Shown here: positions 13,101-21,051 of the stretch, in pieces | How positions within the stretch are numbered: the stretch's first letter is position 1 | Layout of the letters: every line of letters begins with the position of its first letter | Source of the DNA: Anolis sagrei | Taxonomy: Eukaryota > Chordata > Lepidosauria > Squamata > Anolidae | DNA: 64,000 nt | NCBI RefSeq assembly: GCF_037176765.1 | Contig: NC_090022.1 | Location: forward strand, 176,273,117-176,337,116 | Direction: 5' to 3' | Notes under the pieces: generated by a model | Databases searched by the model: none | Seen by the model: the letters and a program-made list of their open reading frames with translations, nothing else | What the model was told of the DNA's origin: nothing | Position numbers and translations under genes: made by a program

Positions 13101-14414
13101 TGTCGCCGCTGGGCCTATAGCTAGTTGACTTTAGATATAGGATGTGTAACCTTTACCCAGCGGGAAGCCAGGGGCCCTAGGAAAAGTTCTCAGAGGCTTC
13201 CTTTACAAAAGGAATCTTCAAATGGCTTAAAAGGTACAACAAAGTCTTTTATTAATGAATCCAACAGGAATTGTAAAGCTTTCTTGGCAAAGTATCCATT
13301 CTCTCAAACCTGTCCACAGGGAACAGGCACTATCTTCAATATCTTTCTTCAAAGGAAAATTCCCCTTTTTAACTTCTCCCAAGGCTAACTAAAATCCAAC
13401 CCTCACTGGTGTAGGCTCCTCTGCCAGGCCGAACTGCTTCTCGAAACACTGAGAGGACCTACCAGACAGGCAATAGATGTTCTTTAGAGTTTAAAGCTGT
13501 CTTCCTGGAAACTCCCAAGGCTGTAGGAAGGAATCCCTGGAGTTCTTAGGAGACTCTTAAAGCTGTGGGAATGCTTCCCTGGTGTTCTTTCCCTGGAGCT
13601 CTTAAAGGTTGAATCCTTTGTACAGGGGAAGTAAACACATCCTATACATTGGCTACCTTGCTGTAACTGACTGGAAAAGGCTCCCTTCCCTCCAAAGCCT
13701 AGAAAGGGGGTGGAACCAGGGAACCCAATGATAATTGACAGGTGGCTTGCCCTATGAATGCAGCCAAAAGAAGCCACCTATCTGCAGAGTCCCTGAAACT
13801 TAGAACTATAAACAAACACTCAGTGCAAAGCACAAAATTGGAGCTCCTGGAACAGCTTTTCCAGAACAATATGATTTTATATTGTGTTACTGATGTTGTG
13901 ACATCAAATTGCTGCCTGTGTTAGCTGCCCTGGGGGAGTGGGGGAGGGAGAAATGGTGTAAATAAATAAATAATGACTTTTCCTGTACCACTTTCTCTTC
14001 CCAGGCCAGACCGCTGGGGTGAAATTTCCCCAAGGGCATGGGGAGGTAACAACTCTGAAAAGCCGATGGCAACCGTAGACAAAGTGAGTTACTCTTCTCT
14101 CCCTTTCATTTAATCATTCTCTTGCTTACGTATTATGGCGGTTCTTTTTTGCCTGACTTTTGTGTTCTGTCTTTTCTCCCCATATCTAGGAAGTTGCCAG
14201 GAATATGGATTCTGTGTTTAAGGAACTTCTTGGGAAAACTACCTTGAAGCACTTGGGGGCAGATGAACCCCTAAATCACCCTGAGCCACCAGAGCCCTCA
14301 AAGAGCATCCCTGTTGGCAAGAAGGGCAGCACCACGCCTGCCAAGCAAGCCTCTTCAAACAGGGTGCTCCTGAGGGGCAGAGGGGTCTTCAAATCCTCGG
14401 GGAATGGAGAATGA
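2819..14414 (+). CDS. ARHGAP4: ARHGAP4, 3' portion of the gene (8 exons, last 373 codons)
   Basis: Rho GTPase-activating protein of the SRGAP family (F-BAR, RhoGAP, SH3, C-terminal tail), a cytosolic regulator that stimulates GTP hydrolysis by Rho-family GTPases. The visible exons are 2819-2924, 3083-3313, 5138-5214, 6537-6693, 10963-11049, 11232-11393, 14005-14083 and 14190-14414, all with AG/GT borders and matching phases, giving 373 aa and a TGA stop. The first two exons encode the C-terminal part of the RhoGAP domain, with MRYLFAFLNH-like VLRYLFAFLNH, SQYSDENMMDP and CFGPTL motifs typical of SRGAP/ARHGAP4. The last exons end in EVARNMDSVFKELL, which parallels the SRGAP tail EVIAQDIEATMNSALNEL. 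The catalytic arginine and the F-BAR lie upstream of the window. No SH3 exon is visible. ARHGAP4 rather than SRGAP1-3 is chosen because AVPR2 is the neighbour, as in human Xq28, and the two genes converge as there. Confidence 0.88.
3083..3313 (+). CDS. ARHGAP4: ARHGAP4 exon: end of the RhoGAP domain
   Basis: The acceptor is pyrimidine-rich and ends AG at 3082; the donor is gtatga at 3314. It encodes LSQYSDENMMDPHNLAVCFG, then PTLMTVPAGQDAVSVQPHIN and EVVKCLIVHHEAIFPG, the most recognisable stretch of the domain. The final codon TG|T (Cys) is split. Confidence 0.92.
3355..4310 (-). repeat. L2-type LINE fragment, antisense
   Basis: The minus strand encodes the end of a reverse transcriptase (AFAQLKLVHQLRPYLGKSDL, SQIDYCNALYVGLP, LVQQMAARLLTGASYREH), then the 3' UTR and tail. 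It is broken by stops and by a SINE fragment at 3577-3676. It sits in an ARHGAP4 intron. Confidence 0.85.
3577..3676 (-). repeat. Truncated SINE inside the L2 copy
   Basis: Only the 3' 100 bp of the SINE family are present (tgtcgtgtcaggagcgactt), inserted in the LINE 3' region. Confidence 0.75.
4722..5037 (+). repeat. tRNA-derived SINE with Bov-B-like tail
   Basis: A tRNA-like head (gcagcaggttaaactgctga, agttcgaatccagg) is followed by a body with gtgagtagatcaataggtac and a tail ending cttaatatcaggggaaagtt. The tail resembles Bov-B LINE 3' ends, as in the reptile SINE families that borrow that LINE. Other copies are at 11605, 23970, 41890 and 57040. Confidence 0.85.
5138..5214 (+). CDS. ARHGAP4: ARHGAP4 exon: acidic linker after RhoGAP
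   Basis: The acceptor is ctgatag and the donor gtgagtg. The exon encodes CDVLPLETTAEEPETEGTPE followed by TPASED. SRGAP proteins have a similar Glu/Asp/Thr-rich linker, which is followed directly by the SH3 domain. The exon ends in phase 1. Confidence 0.8.
5303..5360 (-). repeat. LINE 3' tail fragment, antisense
   Basis: tatcccgcccatatcagccc reads on the minus strand as the same LINE terminus as at 1009-1090. Confidence 0.6.
5436..5560 (+). repeat. Third tRNA-like SINE fragment
   Basis: tagctcagtagtagaggaca (A-box-like) and aggttcagtccctt (B-box-like) mark an RNA polymerase III head unlike that of the other two SINE families. The rest of 5570-5990 shows nothing recognisable. Confidence 0.6.
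5996..6225 (-). repeat. CR1 LINE 3' fragment, antisense, old
   Basis: The order of motifs (tagaatcacagagttggagg, tccactgctgaacagc, aggttctt) is that of CR1 3' ends, clearly more diverged than the copies at 48704 and 53913. Confidence 0.75.
6537..6693 (+). CDS. ARHGAP4: ARHGAP4 exon: basic C-terminal tail segment
   Basis: The acceptor is ctttcag and the donor gtgagtgg. It joins in phase to the acidic-linker exon and reads ECDSQSEVLPRSGSMAQQEE, then a basic stretch with VGWRRGERGGNRG. It has no SH3 signature (no ALYDY or WW motif). The C-terminal tail of this family is poorly conserved, so the exon is supported mainly by splice signals and phase. Confidence 0.75.
7111..7164. repeat. (TCTA)n microsatellite
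   Basis: About 13 TCTA units, with a few interruptions at the left. An AAT/AGT-rich simple repeat lies just left, at 7024-7062. Confidence 0.9.
7402..8095 (+). mobile_element. Solo LTR with 6-bp target duplication
   Basis: It starts TGTTGTGAC and ends GTGCAACA, with TGTTG/CAACA terminal inverted bases, and is flanked on both sides by cctggg (7396-7401 and 8096-8101). AATAAA lies about 70 bp before its right end, fixing the plus orientation. No internal retroviral genes adjoin, so it is a solo LTR fossil. It contains a 131-codon open frame (7406-7801) with no family that I recognise. Confidence 0.8.
8103..8197. repeat. Near-perfect inverted repeat (hairpin)
   Basis: cgtttctctacactgccaaa with its following bases is repeated in inverted form at the right, with arms of about 31 bp and two mismatches around a loop of about 30 bp. 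It adjoins the solo LTR duplication and could be a tiny MITE or the remains of a DNA transposon. Confidence 0.75.
9477..9945. repeat. Minisatellite grown from a LINE 3' terminus, about 9 units
   Basis: Units of 45-60 bp each contain tataccctgccaccatctcc and an (AAC)n spacer. The last unit continues into the antisense LINE body (gggactcggggcagcttaca), so the array is the LINE tail amplified in tandem. Confidence 0.88.
9946..10100 (-). repeat. L2-type LINE 3' region, antisense
   Basis: It follows the minisatellite without a break and has the usual order gggactcggggcagcttac then an A-rich region. Confidence 0.65.
10268..10402. mobile_element. hAT-type MITE, palindromic
   Basis: The ends CAGTGGTTCTCAAACTGTGG and ACAGGTTGAGAACCACTG are inverted, and much of the inside folds back (cagctcccagaaatcc / ggatttctgggagttg). 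I saw no clear 8-bp target duplication. Confidence 0.75.
10963..11049 (+). CDS. ARHGAP4: ARHGAP4 exon: serine-rich tail segment
   Basis: Acceptor cctgccag ends at 10962. The next AG, 4 bp on, would run into a stop, so this one is chosen. The exon encodes SQKQSSPRSSRLEIDTGSSV then DELLPEPAS; the donor is gtagga. Confidence 0.72.
11232..11393 (+). CDS. ARHGAP4: ARHGAP4 exon: Gly/Arg-rich tail segment
   Basis: The acceptor is cctctcag and the donor gtgagagc. It encodes RLRMNSDAGGGGRQRGSGGG followed by SSPIRKLASPF. The SPIRK motif resembles the SPPIRR/SPQIRK motif of SRGAP tails. Confidence 0.76.
11605..11745 (+). repeat. Bov-B-tail SINE, 5' part only
   Basis: tRNA-like head and body up to the Ala-Cys-rich middle (gtgagctcccgctgttaggc); then the sequence switches to L2. 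Confidence 0.7.
11748..12130 (+). repeat. L2-type LINE fragment, sense
   Basis: It encodes the C-terminal end of the L2 reverse transcriptase (VLIYKALYGSGPAYLSEHIC, GMRDGAFSAVAPHLWNALPN) and then a degenerate 3' UTR. Confidence 0.8.
12135..12634. mobile_element. mariner fragment in fold-back arrangement
   Basis: The left half reads, in sense, the mariner transposase N-terminus (RLKQYAVIEFLTAE), partly duplicated. The right half repeats the same segment in antisense and ends in the mariner terminal repeat (ggaggcattacttgttattc). It is non-coding overall. Confidence 0.75.
12722..13974 (+). repeat. L2-type LINE 3' end, split by a solo LTR
   Basis: 12722-13095 and 13869-13974 together form one LINE 3' end. 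The second part holds the terminus ctgccctgggggagtggggg and the (AAAT)n tail. The LTR at 13096-13868 separates them. Confidence 0.8.
13096..13868 (-). mobile_element. Solo LTR with 5-bp target duplication
   Basis: It begins TGTTCTG and ends CAGAACA (perfect 7-bp inverted ends) and is flanked by atatg at 13091-13095 and 13869-13873. On the minus strand an AATAAA in its downstream third (around 13251) sets the orientation. A 5-bp duplication fits Ty3/Gypsy or some endogenous retroviruses. It is younger than the L2 copy it splits. Confidence 0.85.
14005..14083 (+). CDS. ARHGAP4: ARHGAP4 exon: tail segment
   Basis: The acceptor is cttcccag and the donor gtgagtta. It encodes RPDRWGEISPRAWGGNNSEK then PMATVDK and ends in phase 0. 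It lies just right of an L2 fragment that was split by a solo LTR. Confidence 0.76.
14190..14414 (+). CDS. ARHGAP4: ARHGAP4 terminal coding exon
   Basis: The acceptor is catatctag. It encodes 74 aa starting EVARNMDSVFKELLGKTTLK and ends in TGA. The helical start corresponds to the conserved SRGAP C-terminal helix; the rest is Pro/Ser/Lys-rich and looks disordered. Confidence 0.85.
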   Translation, partial: EVARNMDSVFKELLGKTTLKHLGADEPLNHPEPPEPSKSIPVGKKGSTTPAKQASSNRVLLRGRGVFKSSGNGE

Positions 14415-15740
14415 GCCAGACTTGGGGCGAGGGAGGTGCCCCCAGCATGACCTGCCCAATACTGTGATTATCTTTGCCTCCCCTTCCCTCCTTTTCCGAA
14501 TACCATCTCAGGGCAGAAGTCTCTCTCCCTGCCCAGCTGCGGAAGGATTTGGAGGATGGCGGGGGAAGTTGGCGAGCTGATTTTCTGGGAATTTTTAATT
14601 TCCATGCCAAATAATTAAGGGTGGGGGGAGGCATTTGTGACTCGGTGTCCTCACATGCTGGAGGTGAATCTGAAGGTTTTAAGTGTTGTGGATGTTGGGT
14701 GGGTGTTTGAACATATGACCGACTTAAGGCTTGGGGTGGGGTGTGTTTTTTTTTTCTGGTCTGGCGCCCATCCTTTTTGATCCCCTCTCTTGCTTCAAAA
14801 TGGTTTGCACTTGGATTTGCATGTGAACGGGGTGAGGTGGGAATGGCTCTTCCAGAGTTTGTTCTGTTCTGGCTGAGCTTTTGGGGCGAGGGAATAGTGT
14901 TTTATGGGTTATGATGCCAGGTGTTGGAAGGGAAGGCCCACTCTCCCTTGTACTTGTGTCTTTTTCCCTGACATGCTTCACACAAGCCCTCACCAGCCGT
15001 GCTCCCCTTCCCCATCTCTTTTCCTCTCCAATTATTCAATTATTGCCGTGCCCTTTGGTGCTTTACACATTTGTCTCTTGTCACACATCCTCCCTGGTTT
15101 ACCTTTGTCCATTTTTGCACGCATCACCTTCCTACATTGGGGCAATAAGTTAAGTGGGCATAGTTAGGGTGGGAGTCCATTTGCCAATTCTTTTTCCCCA
15201 CATCCAAAGTCCAGTGCGTTTCCTCTCCTCCGTTGTTTTCAAAACTGCTCAGCATTGGTCAGGGAGTGTGCGTACCCTGGGCTTACAAATTCAGCACAGA
15301 GAAAAACTGAATTTTGCAACCTGCACCAACAGTGCAGATTCACTCAGTAAATGTATGTGGATTTTCTAAATTTTCTGCTTCTGCAAATCAGCACAAGTGG
15401 GAAAGGACTTGAGACAGATGGTGAAAGTCTTACTCAGCCATCCCTATACTTTTTAAAAAATATCAAGCACTGAGCTCCACTTCCAAGCATATCTTTGCAG
15501 CCATAAGGGCTAGAAACTTGCATATTCTTTTTTTAAAAAGCTGAGATTCTCAGCCGAATATTGTGCCTGGTGCCACATCCTGTTTTTTTTTTTTAATTTT
15601 TCCATGCGCCTTCAGAATCACAGCATACACATAGCCCTGGTGTTAATTGCTCTGTGGCAGAAATGATTCTGTACTGTGATTTCCCCCAGTGTCTCTTTTA
15701 ATTCTCTGTCTCATGCAATAAACTGGATTTGTAAACTCCA
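14415..15740 (+). other. ARHGAP4: Probable ARHGAP4 3' UTR
   Basis: This stretch is largely free of recognisable repeats, in contrast to its surroundings. It runs from the stop codon to a polyadenylation signal, as expected for an unspliced 3' UTR. The end is inferred. Confidence 0.6.
15717..15722 (+). terminator. AATAAA polyadenylation signal, candidate for ARHGAP4
   Basis: A canonical AATAAA lies about 1.3 kb after the stop codon. A second AATAAA lies about 55 bp downstream near 15774, so two cleavage sites are possible. Confidence 0.5.
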
Positions 15741-16086
15741 CAGAGAGTGCCTGCCAGTTGGGATTTTATACAGAATAAACAAGACACTGATGGATTGCTT
15801 GCCTTTTATTTTCACACAATACACTTCTGTTCTGTTTGTGTTTTTGAAGAAACAGCCATTGTTTAGTTCAAGGCAGGAATTAAAATTAATGGCAGGTTGC
15901 TGGTTATTTTTGGAATAATGGTTGATGCACCTTGAGGAGCAAGAACAACATCAACATGCTTGTTGTCAAAAGCTTTCATGGCCAGAATCACTGGGTTGCT
16001 GTGAGTTTTCCAGGTTGTCTGGCCATGTTCCAGAAGCATTCTCTGCTGGCATTTCACCCACATCTAAGGCAGACATCCTTAGAGAT

Positions 16087-16340
16087 AGGAGCCCCCGGTG
16101 GCGCAGTGGGTTAAAGCCCTGTGCACATAGGACTGAAGACCGACAGGTCGCAGGTTCGAATCCGGGGAGAGGCGGATGAGCTCCCTCTATCAGCTCCAGC
16201 TCCTCATGCGGGGACATGAGAGAAGCCTCCCACAAGGATGATAAAAACATCAAATCATCCAGGTGTCCCCTGGGCAACATCCTTACAGACGGTCAATTCT
16301 CTCACACCAGGAGTCACTCCTGACACGACAAAAAAAAAAA
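16087..16340 (+). repeat. Full-length tRNA-derived SINE with 12-bp target duplication
   Basis: It runs from agcccccggtggcgcagtgg to a poly(A) after cctgacacgac, flanked by atccttagagat at 16075-16086 and 16341-16352. It is the cleanest SINE copy in the window and inserted in the Penelope-like element. Confidence 0.92.
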
Positions 16341-16642
16341 ATCCTTAGAGATTGTGGGGTGTGCTGGAAATGTAAAAAAGGCAGTAAATAAAGAACAAAT
16401 AAAAAGGGGAATTCAAGAGAAGAAACAATCAGGGCTAGTTAACACCTCCCAACAAAGGATACCTCCAGGCAGGAATTAGCCAGGCTTTGAAACTGCAAGG
16501 CCATTAAGTGCTAATCAAGGTGGTCAGTTGCAACATCCACACTTGCCTCCAACAGACAAGGGTTCTTTGTCCCACCCTGGACATATATATGGTGTGTGTG
16601 TATATATATACACACACAAACACACACACACACCACTTGCCT

Positions 16643-17499
16643 GGTTACTTCTGGAGCAAAAAGTAGCCACTAGAAATAATATCATATGAAAGCTGACTGG
16701 CACAACCTGGGGATCACAACCAGACACCGTGAAGACATCTGCCCTTGCACTGTGCCACTCCGCTGCTGAGTATGCATCCCCAGTGTGGAACACATCTCAC
16801 CATGCTAAAACAGTGGATGTAGCTCTTAATGAGACATGCCCCATTATCACGGGGTGTCTGCGCCCCACACCACTGGAGAAATTACACTGTTTAGCCAGTA
16901 TTGCACTACCTGACATCTGCCGGGAAGTAGCAACCAATAGTGAAAGGACCAAGGCAGTGACATCTCCAGCTCATCTCTTGTTTGGGTATCAGCCAGCACG
17001 TCAACAACTTACATCAAGAAATAGTTTTCTAAGATCTACAGAGACACTTGCTAGAACACCAGCAAGCAAGAGTCCAAAAGTGGCAGGCTGAAACCCAGAA
17101 CCTCAATCAATGGCTGATACCAAATGAGAGACTCCTTCCTGGGCACACAGAAAACTGGCCGACTTGGAAGGGGCTGAACAGACTGCTCTTTGGCACCACG
17201 AGATGCAGAGCCAACCTCAAGAAATAGGGCTACAAAGTGGAATCCACGACATGCAAGTGGAGAAGAGCAAACCACAGACCACCTGCTGCAATGCAGCCTG
17301 AGCCCTGCCACATACACAATAGAGAACCTTCTTATAGTAACACCAGAGGCACTCCAAGTGGCCAGTTACTGGTCAAAGGACATTTAATCAACTACCAAGC
17401 TCGCAAACTTTGTGTTTTGTTTGTTTGTTTTGTTTTGTTAAAAAATGCAACTTAACTGTTTGGTGTGCTCTTGACATGATAAATAAATAAATAAATAAA
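16643..17499 (+). repeat. LINE 3' fragment nested in the Penelope-like copy
   Basis: It is flanked by ccacttgcct (16633-16642 and 17500-17509) and ends in (AAAT)n. It encodes LCHSAAEYASPVWNTSHHAK and GCLRPTPLEKLHCLASIALP, typical of a LINE reverse transcriptase C-terminus, then a Cys/His segment around CKW and HLLQC. Confidence 0.85.
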
Positions 17500-17689
17500 C
17501 CACTTGCCTCATTCCCACAGACCTCACAACCTCTGAGGATGCCTACCACAGATGTGGGAGGAACGTCAAGAGAGAATGCTTTTGGAACATCGCCATACAG
17601 CCTGGAAAACACACAGCAACCCATCAAAATATTTATTTCTTGAAGCCAATTTATTTAAATCTTAAAACTGCACATGCTTAATAGTGGGG

Positions 17690-17695
17690 TTTATT
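17690..17695 (-). terminator. Candidate AATAAA for the caveolin-1/3-like gene
   Basis: On the minus strand AATAAA occurs about 0.9 kb after the stop codon. No closer canonical signal was seen. It lies near a Penelope-like fragment, so it may not be the true site. Confidence 0.25.
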
Positions 17696-18595
17696 TTCCA
17701 AGTTGTTCAGGTGTGAAAAAAAAATGTCAGATACATTATGGTGGAGTGCTAGACCCACTTTGAATAGCACTCACACCACAAATTGTGAGCGTAATGAAAG
17801 GCCTTGTAGCAGGCTGACAGTTCCGCACTGTTGATTGTCTTCTTCAGAGCTGGAGTAAAGCTATCAGGACAACCTAACTGCATATCTCTTAGTGTAGATT
17901 GGATGCTATGGTTGATAGAGACAGAGAGCAACGTTATGTTCACCCTCAGGGAAAAAAAAACATCTTTCATAAGAATTTGATTGCCATAGCAATGCTAGCC
18001 CTACATCTTACTGGACAGAACAGTGTTAACTGGGTAGCCTTGCTGTGACATCCTTCCTTAACAAGGATGGTATTCCAGTGGTATGCTATAGCAAGGTGGA
18101 TGACAGTGTCAGCTGTAGGAGTGAAAAATCATTGGGTATATAATGAGACAGTTCCAGTATCAGAAACAATGCTTTGGGTCTGTAAACGTCCCCTTCTATG
18201 AAATTATTACCTAAGGAAATAGATGGATAAGCACCATTTAGAGTGGTTGGAGGGAAGACACACTTAGGAGTGGTGTGTGGGGTCTGATCCCACTTAGAAG
18301 ATCTGTTCAAAGCCTGCATGAAAAGAACAGGATTGAGACTTTTTTTACAGTGACTTATTTCGGGAAGGATTGTGGAAGACGTTTGCACAAGGTTCTGCTG
18401 GTTGTCAATGTAGTTAGGATTGTTCAGCTCAGGCCACCAGTGTCTTAAAGGAGAATATAGCTATTTATGAGGACAAGGGAGTATGTGGCTCCCACTATCA
18501 TCATGTGTAGCTTCAAAGAACAGGACCTGAGGTTGGATCCTAGCCCAACACTGGGAAAGAAAGAGAGGAAGATGATCCTGGTCCGGAAGGGAACC

Positions 18596-18946
18596 TCAAT
18601 CCTTGGTACGCTCCTTGCGCAGGGCCACCCGGACATCACCACAGATCTTCCCCACCGCTTCAAAGAGCGGGTCGCAGAAGGTACGTATACATAGGGCGTA
18701 GCAGCGCCCGCAGCACTGCACTTCGATGAGGTAGCTCTTGATGCAAGGCATGGCCCCCCAGATGTGGCAGAAGGAGACACAGGCAAAGAGGAAGCCCCAG
18801 AGCAAGGCGAGGGGCACGCCCAGCGCCCCCGACAGGATCCGGTAGCACCAGTACTTGCTGACCGTAAAGGTGGTGTTGCTGGCCTTCCACACCCCATCAA
18901 AGCTGTGGGTGCCCTCCGGCTCGGCGATCACGTCTTCAAAGTCTAT
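18596..18946 (-). CDS. Caveolin-1/3-like exon 2
   Basis: It carries the signature, scaffolding, membrane-hairpin and palmitoylation segments in one exon, as in CAV1 and CAV3. It ends RKERTKD then TGA. The C-terminal region is cysteine-rich ([10 protein letters not shown]), with more cysteines than CAV1. Confidence 0.93.
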   Translation of the reverse strand: MDFEDVIAEPEGTHSFDGVWKASNTTFTVSKYWCYRILSGALGVPLALLWGFLFACVSFCHIWGAMPCIKSYLIEVQCCGRCYALCIRTFCDPLFEAVGKICGDVRVALRKERTKD

Positions 18947-19680
18947 CTGGCAGGATAAAGGAGGAGAGAGAGTCAGCCAGGCAGGGCTTACTTACAAAAC
19001 CCTGAACGGTTTGGGACCTGCCTACCTGTGTGACCACATTTCTGTGTACGAACCCACTCAATCTCTTCATCTTGAGAGGCCCTGCTCTCGCTTCCGCCCC
19101 CTTCGCAGGTGCGATTGGTGAGGACAAGAGAGAGAGGGCCTTCTCTGGGGTGGCCCCCCAACTCTGGAACTCACTCCCCAAGGATATCAGACAAACCCCC
19201 ACATTGGCAGTCTTTAGGAGGAGCCTGAAAACGTGGCTGTTCCAGTGTGCCTTCCCTGAATAAGGAAACAATGCCCTGCTTTGATTAATTCTCTGCAATT
19301 GTCCTCAGAAGCACTTTACTACCCGTTGGGTTGGGTCTGTGCATTATCTTGTAGAACTCCCTGCTTAGAAACATCCTACCTCTGTTCATGCCCAGTGTTT
19401 ATTTTAAATGTTTTAAATTCTCTGTGTTATCGTTTATATGTGAGTTATATGTGAGTTATATTAATTGTACTGTTTTATTTGCTTTACTGATGTGTTGTTG
19501 GGCTTGGCCTCATGTAAGCCGCCCCGAGTCCCCTTGGGGAGATGGTGGCAGGGTATAATTAAAGTATTATAATAATAATAATATTATTATTTATTAGCTT
19601 TAAGCAGGATGCTAGTGGCAGCTGTGAGTTGCCTGGAATGCATTCCCCTGCCTCTTGGATAACTATCACCAGAATTATAA

Positions 19681-19722
<42 letters not shown>

Positions 19723-19811
19723 TATTAGCTTTAAGCAAGATGCTGGTTGCAGCTGTGAGTTGCCTGGAATGCATTCCCCTGCCTCTTGGATAACTATCAC
19801 CTGAATTATAA

Positions 19812-19844
<33 letters not shown>

Positions 19845-19933
19845 TATTAGCTTTAAGCAAGATGCTGGTTGCAGCTGTGAGTTGCCTGGAATGCATTCCC
19901 CTGCCTCTTGGATAACTATCACCTGAATTATAA

Positions 19934-19975
<42 letters not shown>

Positions 19976-20652
19976 TATTAGCTTTAAGCAAGATGCTGGT
20001 TGCAGCTGTGAGTTGCCTGGAATGCATTCCCCTGCCTCTTGGATAACTATCACCTGAATTATAAAGTATGTTATTATTATTACTAGCCGTCCCCTGCCAC
20101 GCGTTGCTGTGGCCCACATGGGGGTTCAGTGTGGGATATTTGGCCCAATTCTATTATTGGTGGTGTTCAGAATGCTCTGTGATTGTAGGCTAACTATAAA
20201 TCCCAGCAACTACAACTCCCAAGTGTCAAGATTCTATTTTCCTCAAAACTCCACCAGTGTTCACATTTGGGCATATTGAGTATTCTTGTAGAGTTTGGTC
20301 CAGATCCATCATTGTTTGAGTATACAGTGATTTTTGGATGTAGGTGAACTACAACTCCAAAACCAAAGGACACTGCCCACCAAACCCCTCCAGTATTTTC
20401 TGTTGGTCATGGGAGGACTGGGTGCCAATTTTGGTTCAATTCTACCATTGGTGGGGTTCAGAATGCTCTGTGATTGTAGGTGAACTACAAATCCCAGCAA
20501 CTACAACTCCCAAATGACAAAATCATTTTTTTTGAGTGAAGAACATACATTGGGTTGTTAGGTGTATCGTGTCCAAATTTGGTGCCAATTGCCCCAGTGA
20601 TTTTTGAGTTCTGTGGATACCACAAACGAACATTACATTTTTATTTATATAG

Positions 20653-20688
<36 letters not shown>

Positions 20689-21015
20689 TATTAGCTTTAA
20701 GCAGGATGCTAGTTGCAGCTGTGAGTTGCCTGGAATGCATTCCCCTGCCTCTTGGATAACTATCACCTGAATTATAAAGTATTATAATTATAATAATTAT
20801 TATTATTTATTAGCCTTAAGCAGGGTGGTGTTTGCAGCTGTGAGTTGCCTGGAATGCATTCCCCTGCCTCTTGGATAACTATCACCTGAATTATAAAGTA
20901 TTATAATTATAATAATTATTATTATTTATTAGCCTTAAGCAGGGTGGTGTTTGCAGCTGTGAGTTGCCTGGAATGCATTCCCCTGCCTCTTGGATAACTA
21001 TCACCTGAATTATAG

Positions 21016-21051
<36 letters not shown>

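Larger units (their letters stand above)
15956..17625. mobile_element. Penelope-like element, inverted head-to-head copy with two nested insertions
   Basis: The left arm (15956-16360) is antisense and the right arm (about 16365-17625) is sense. Both outer ends carry the same terminus (ggttgctgtgagttttcc and its complement). A related copy encodes the C-terminal EAIEIHKHVNNFNRKEETMK that fits Penelope-type GIY-YIG proteins. A SINE is nested in the left arm and a LINE in the right arm. The family assignment is from memory of the motif and is moderately sure. Confidence 0.65.

Noticed and set aside
16110-16160. A tRNA gene at the SINE head
   Set aside because: Only A- and B-box-like segments inside a SINE; no full cloverleaf.
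18764-18958. Plus-strand frame opposite the caveolin exon
   Set aside because: Antisense shadow of the caveolin-1/3-like exon 2.
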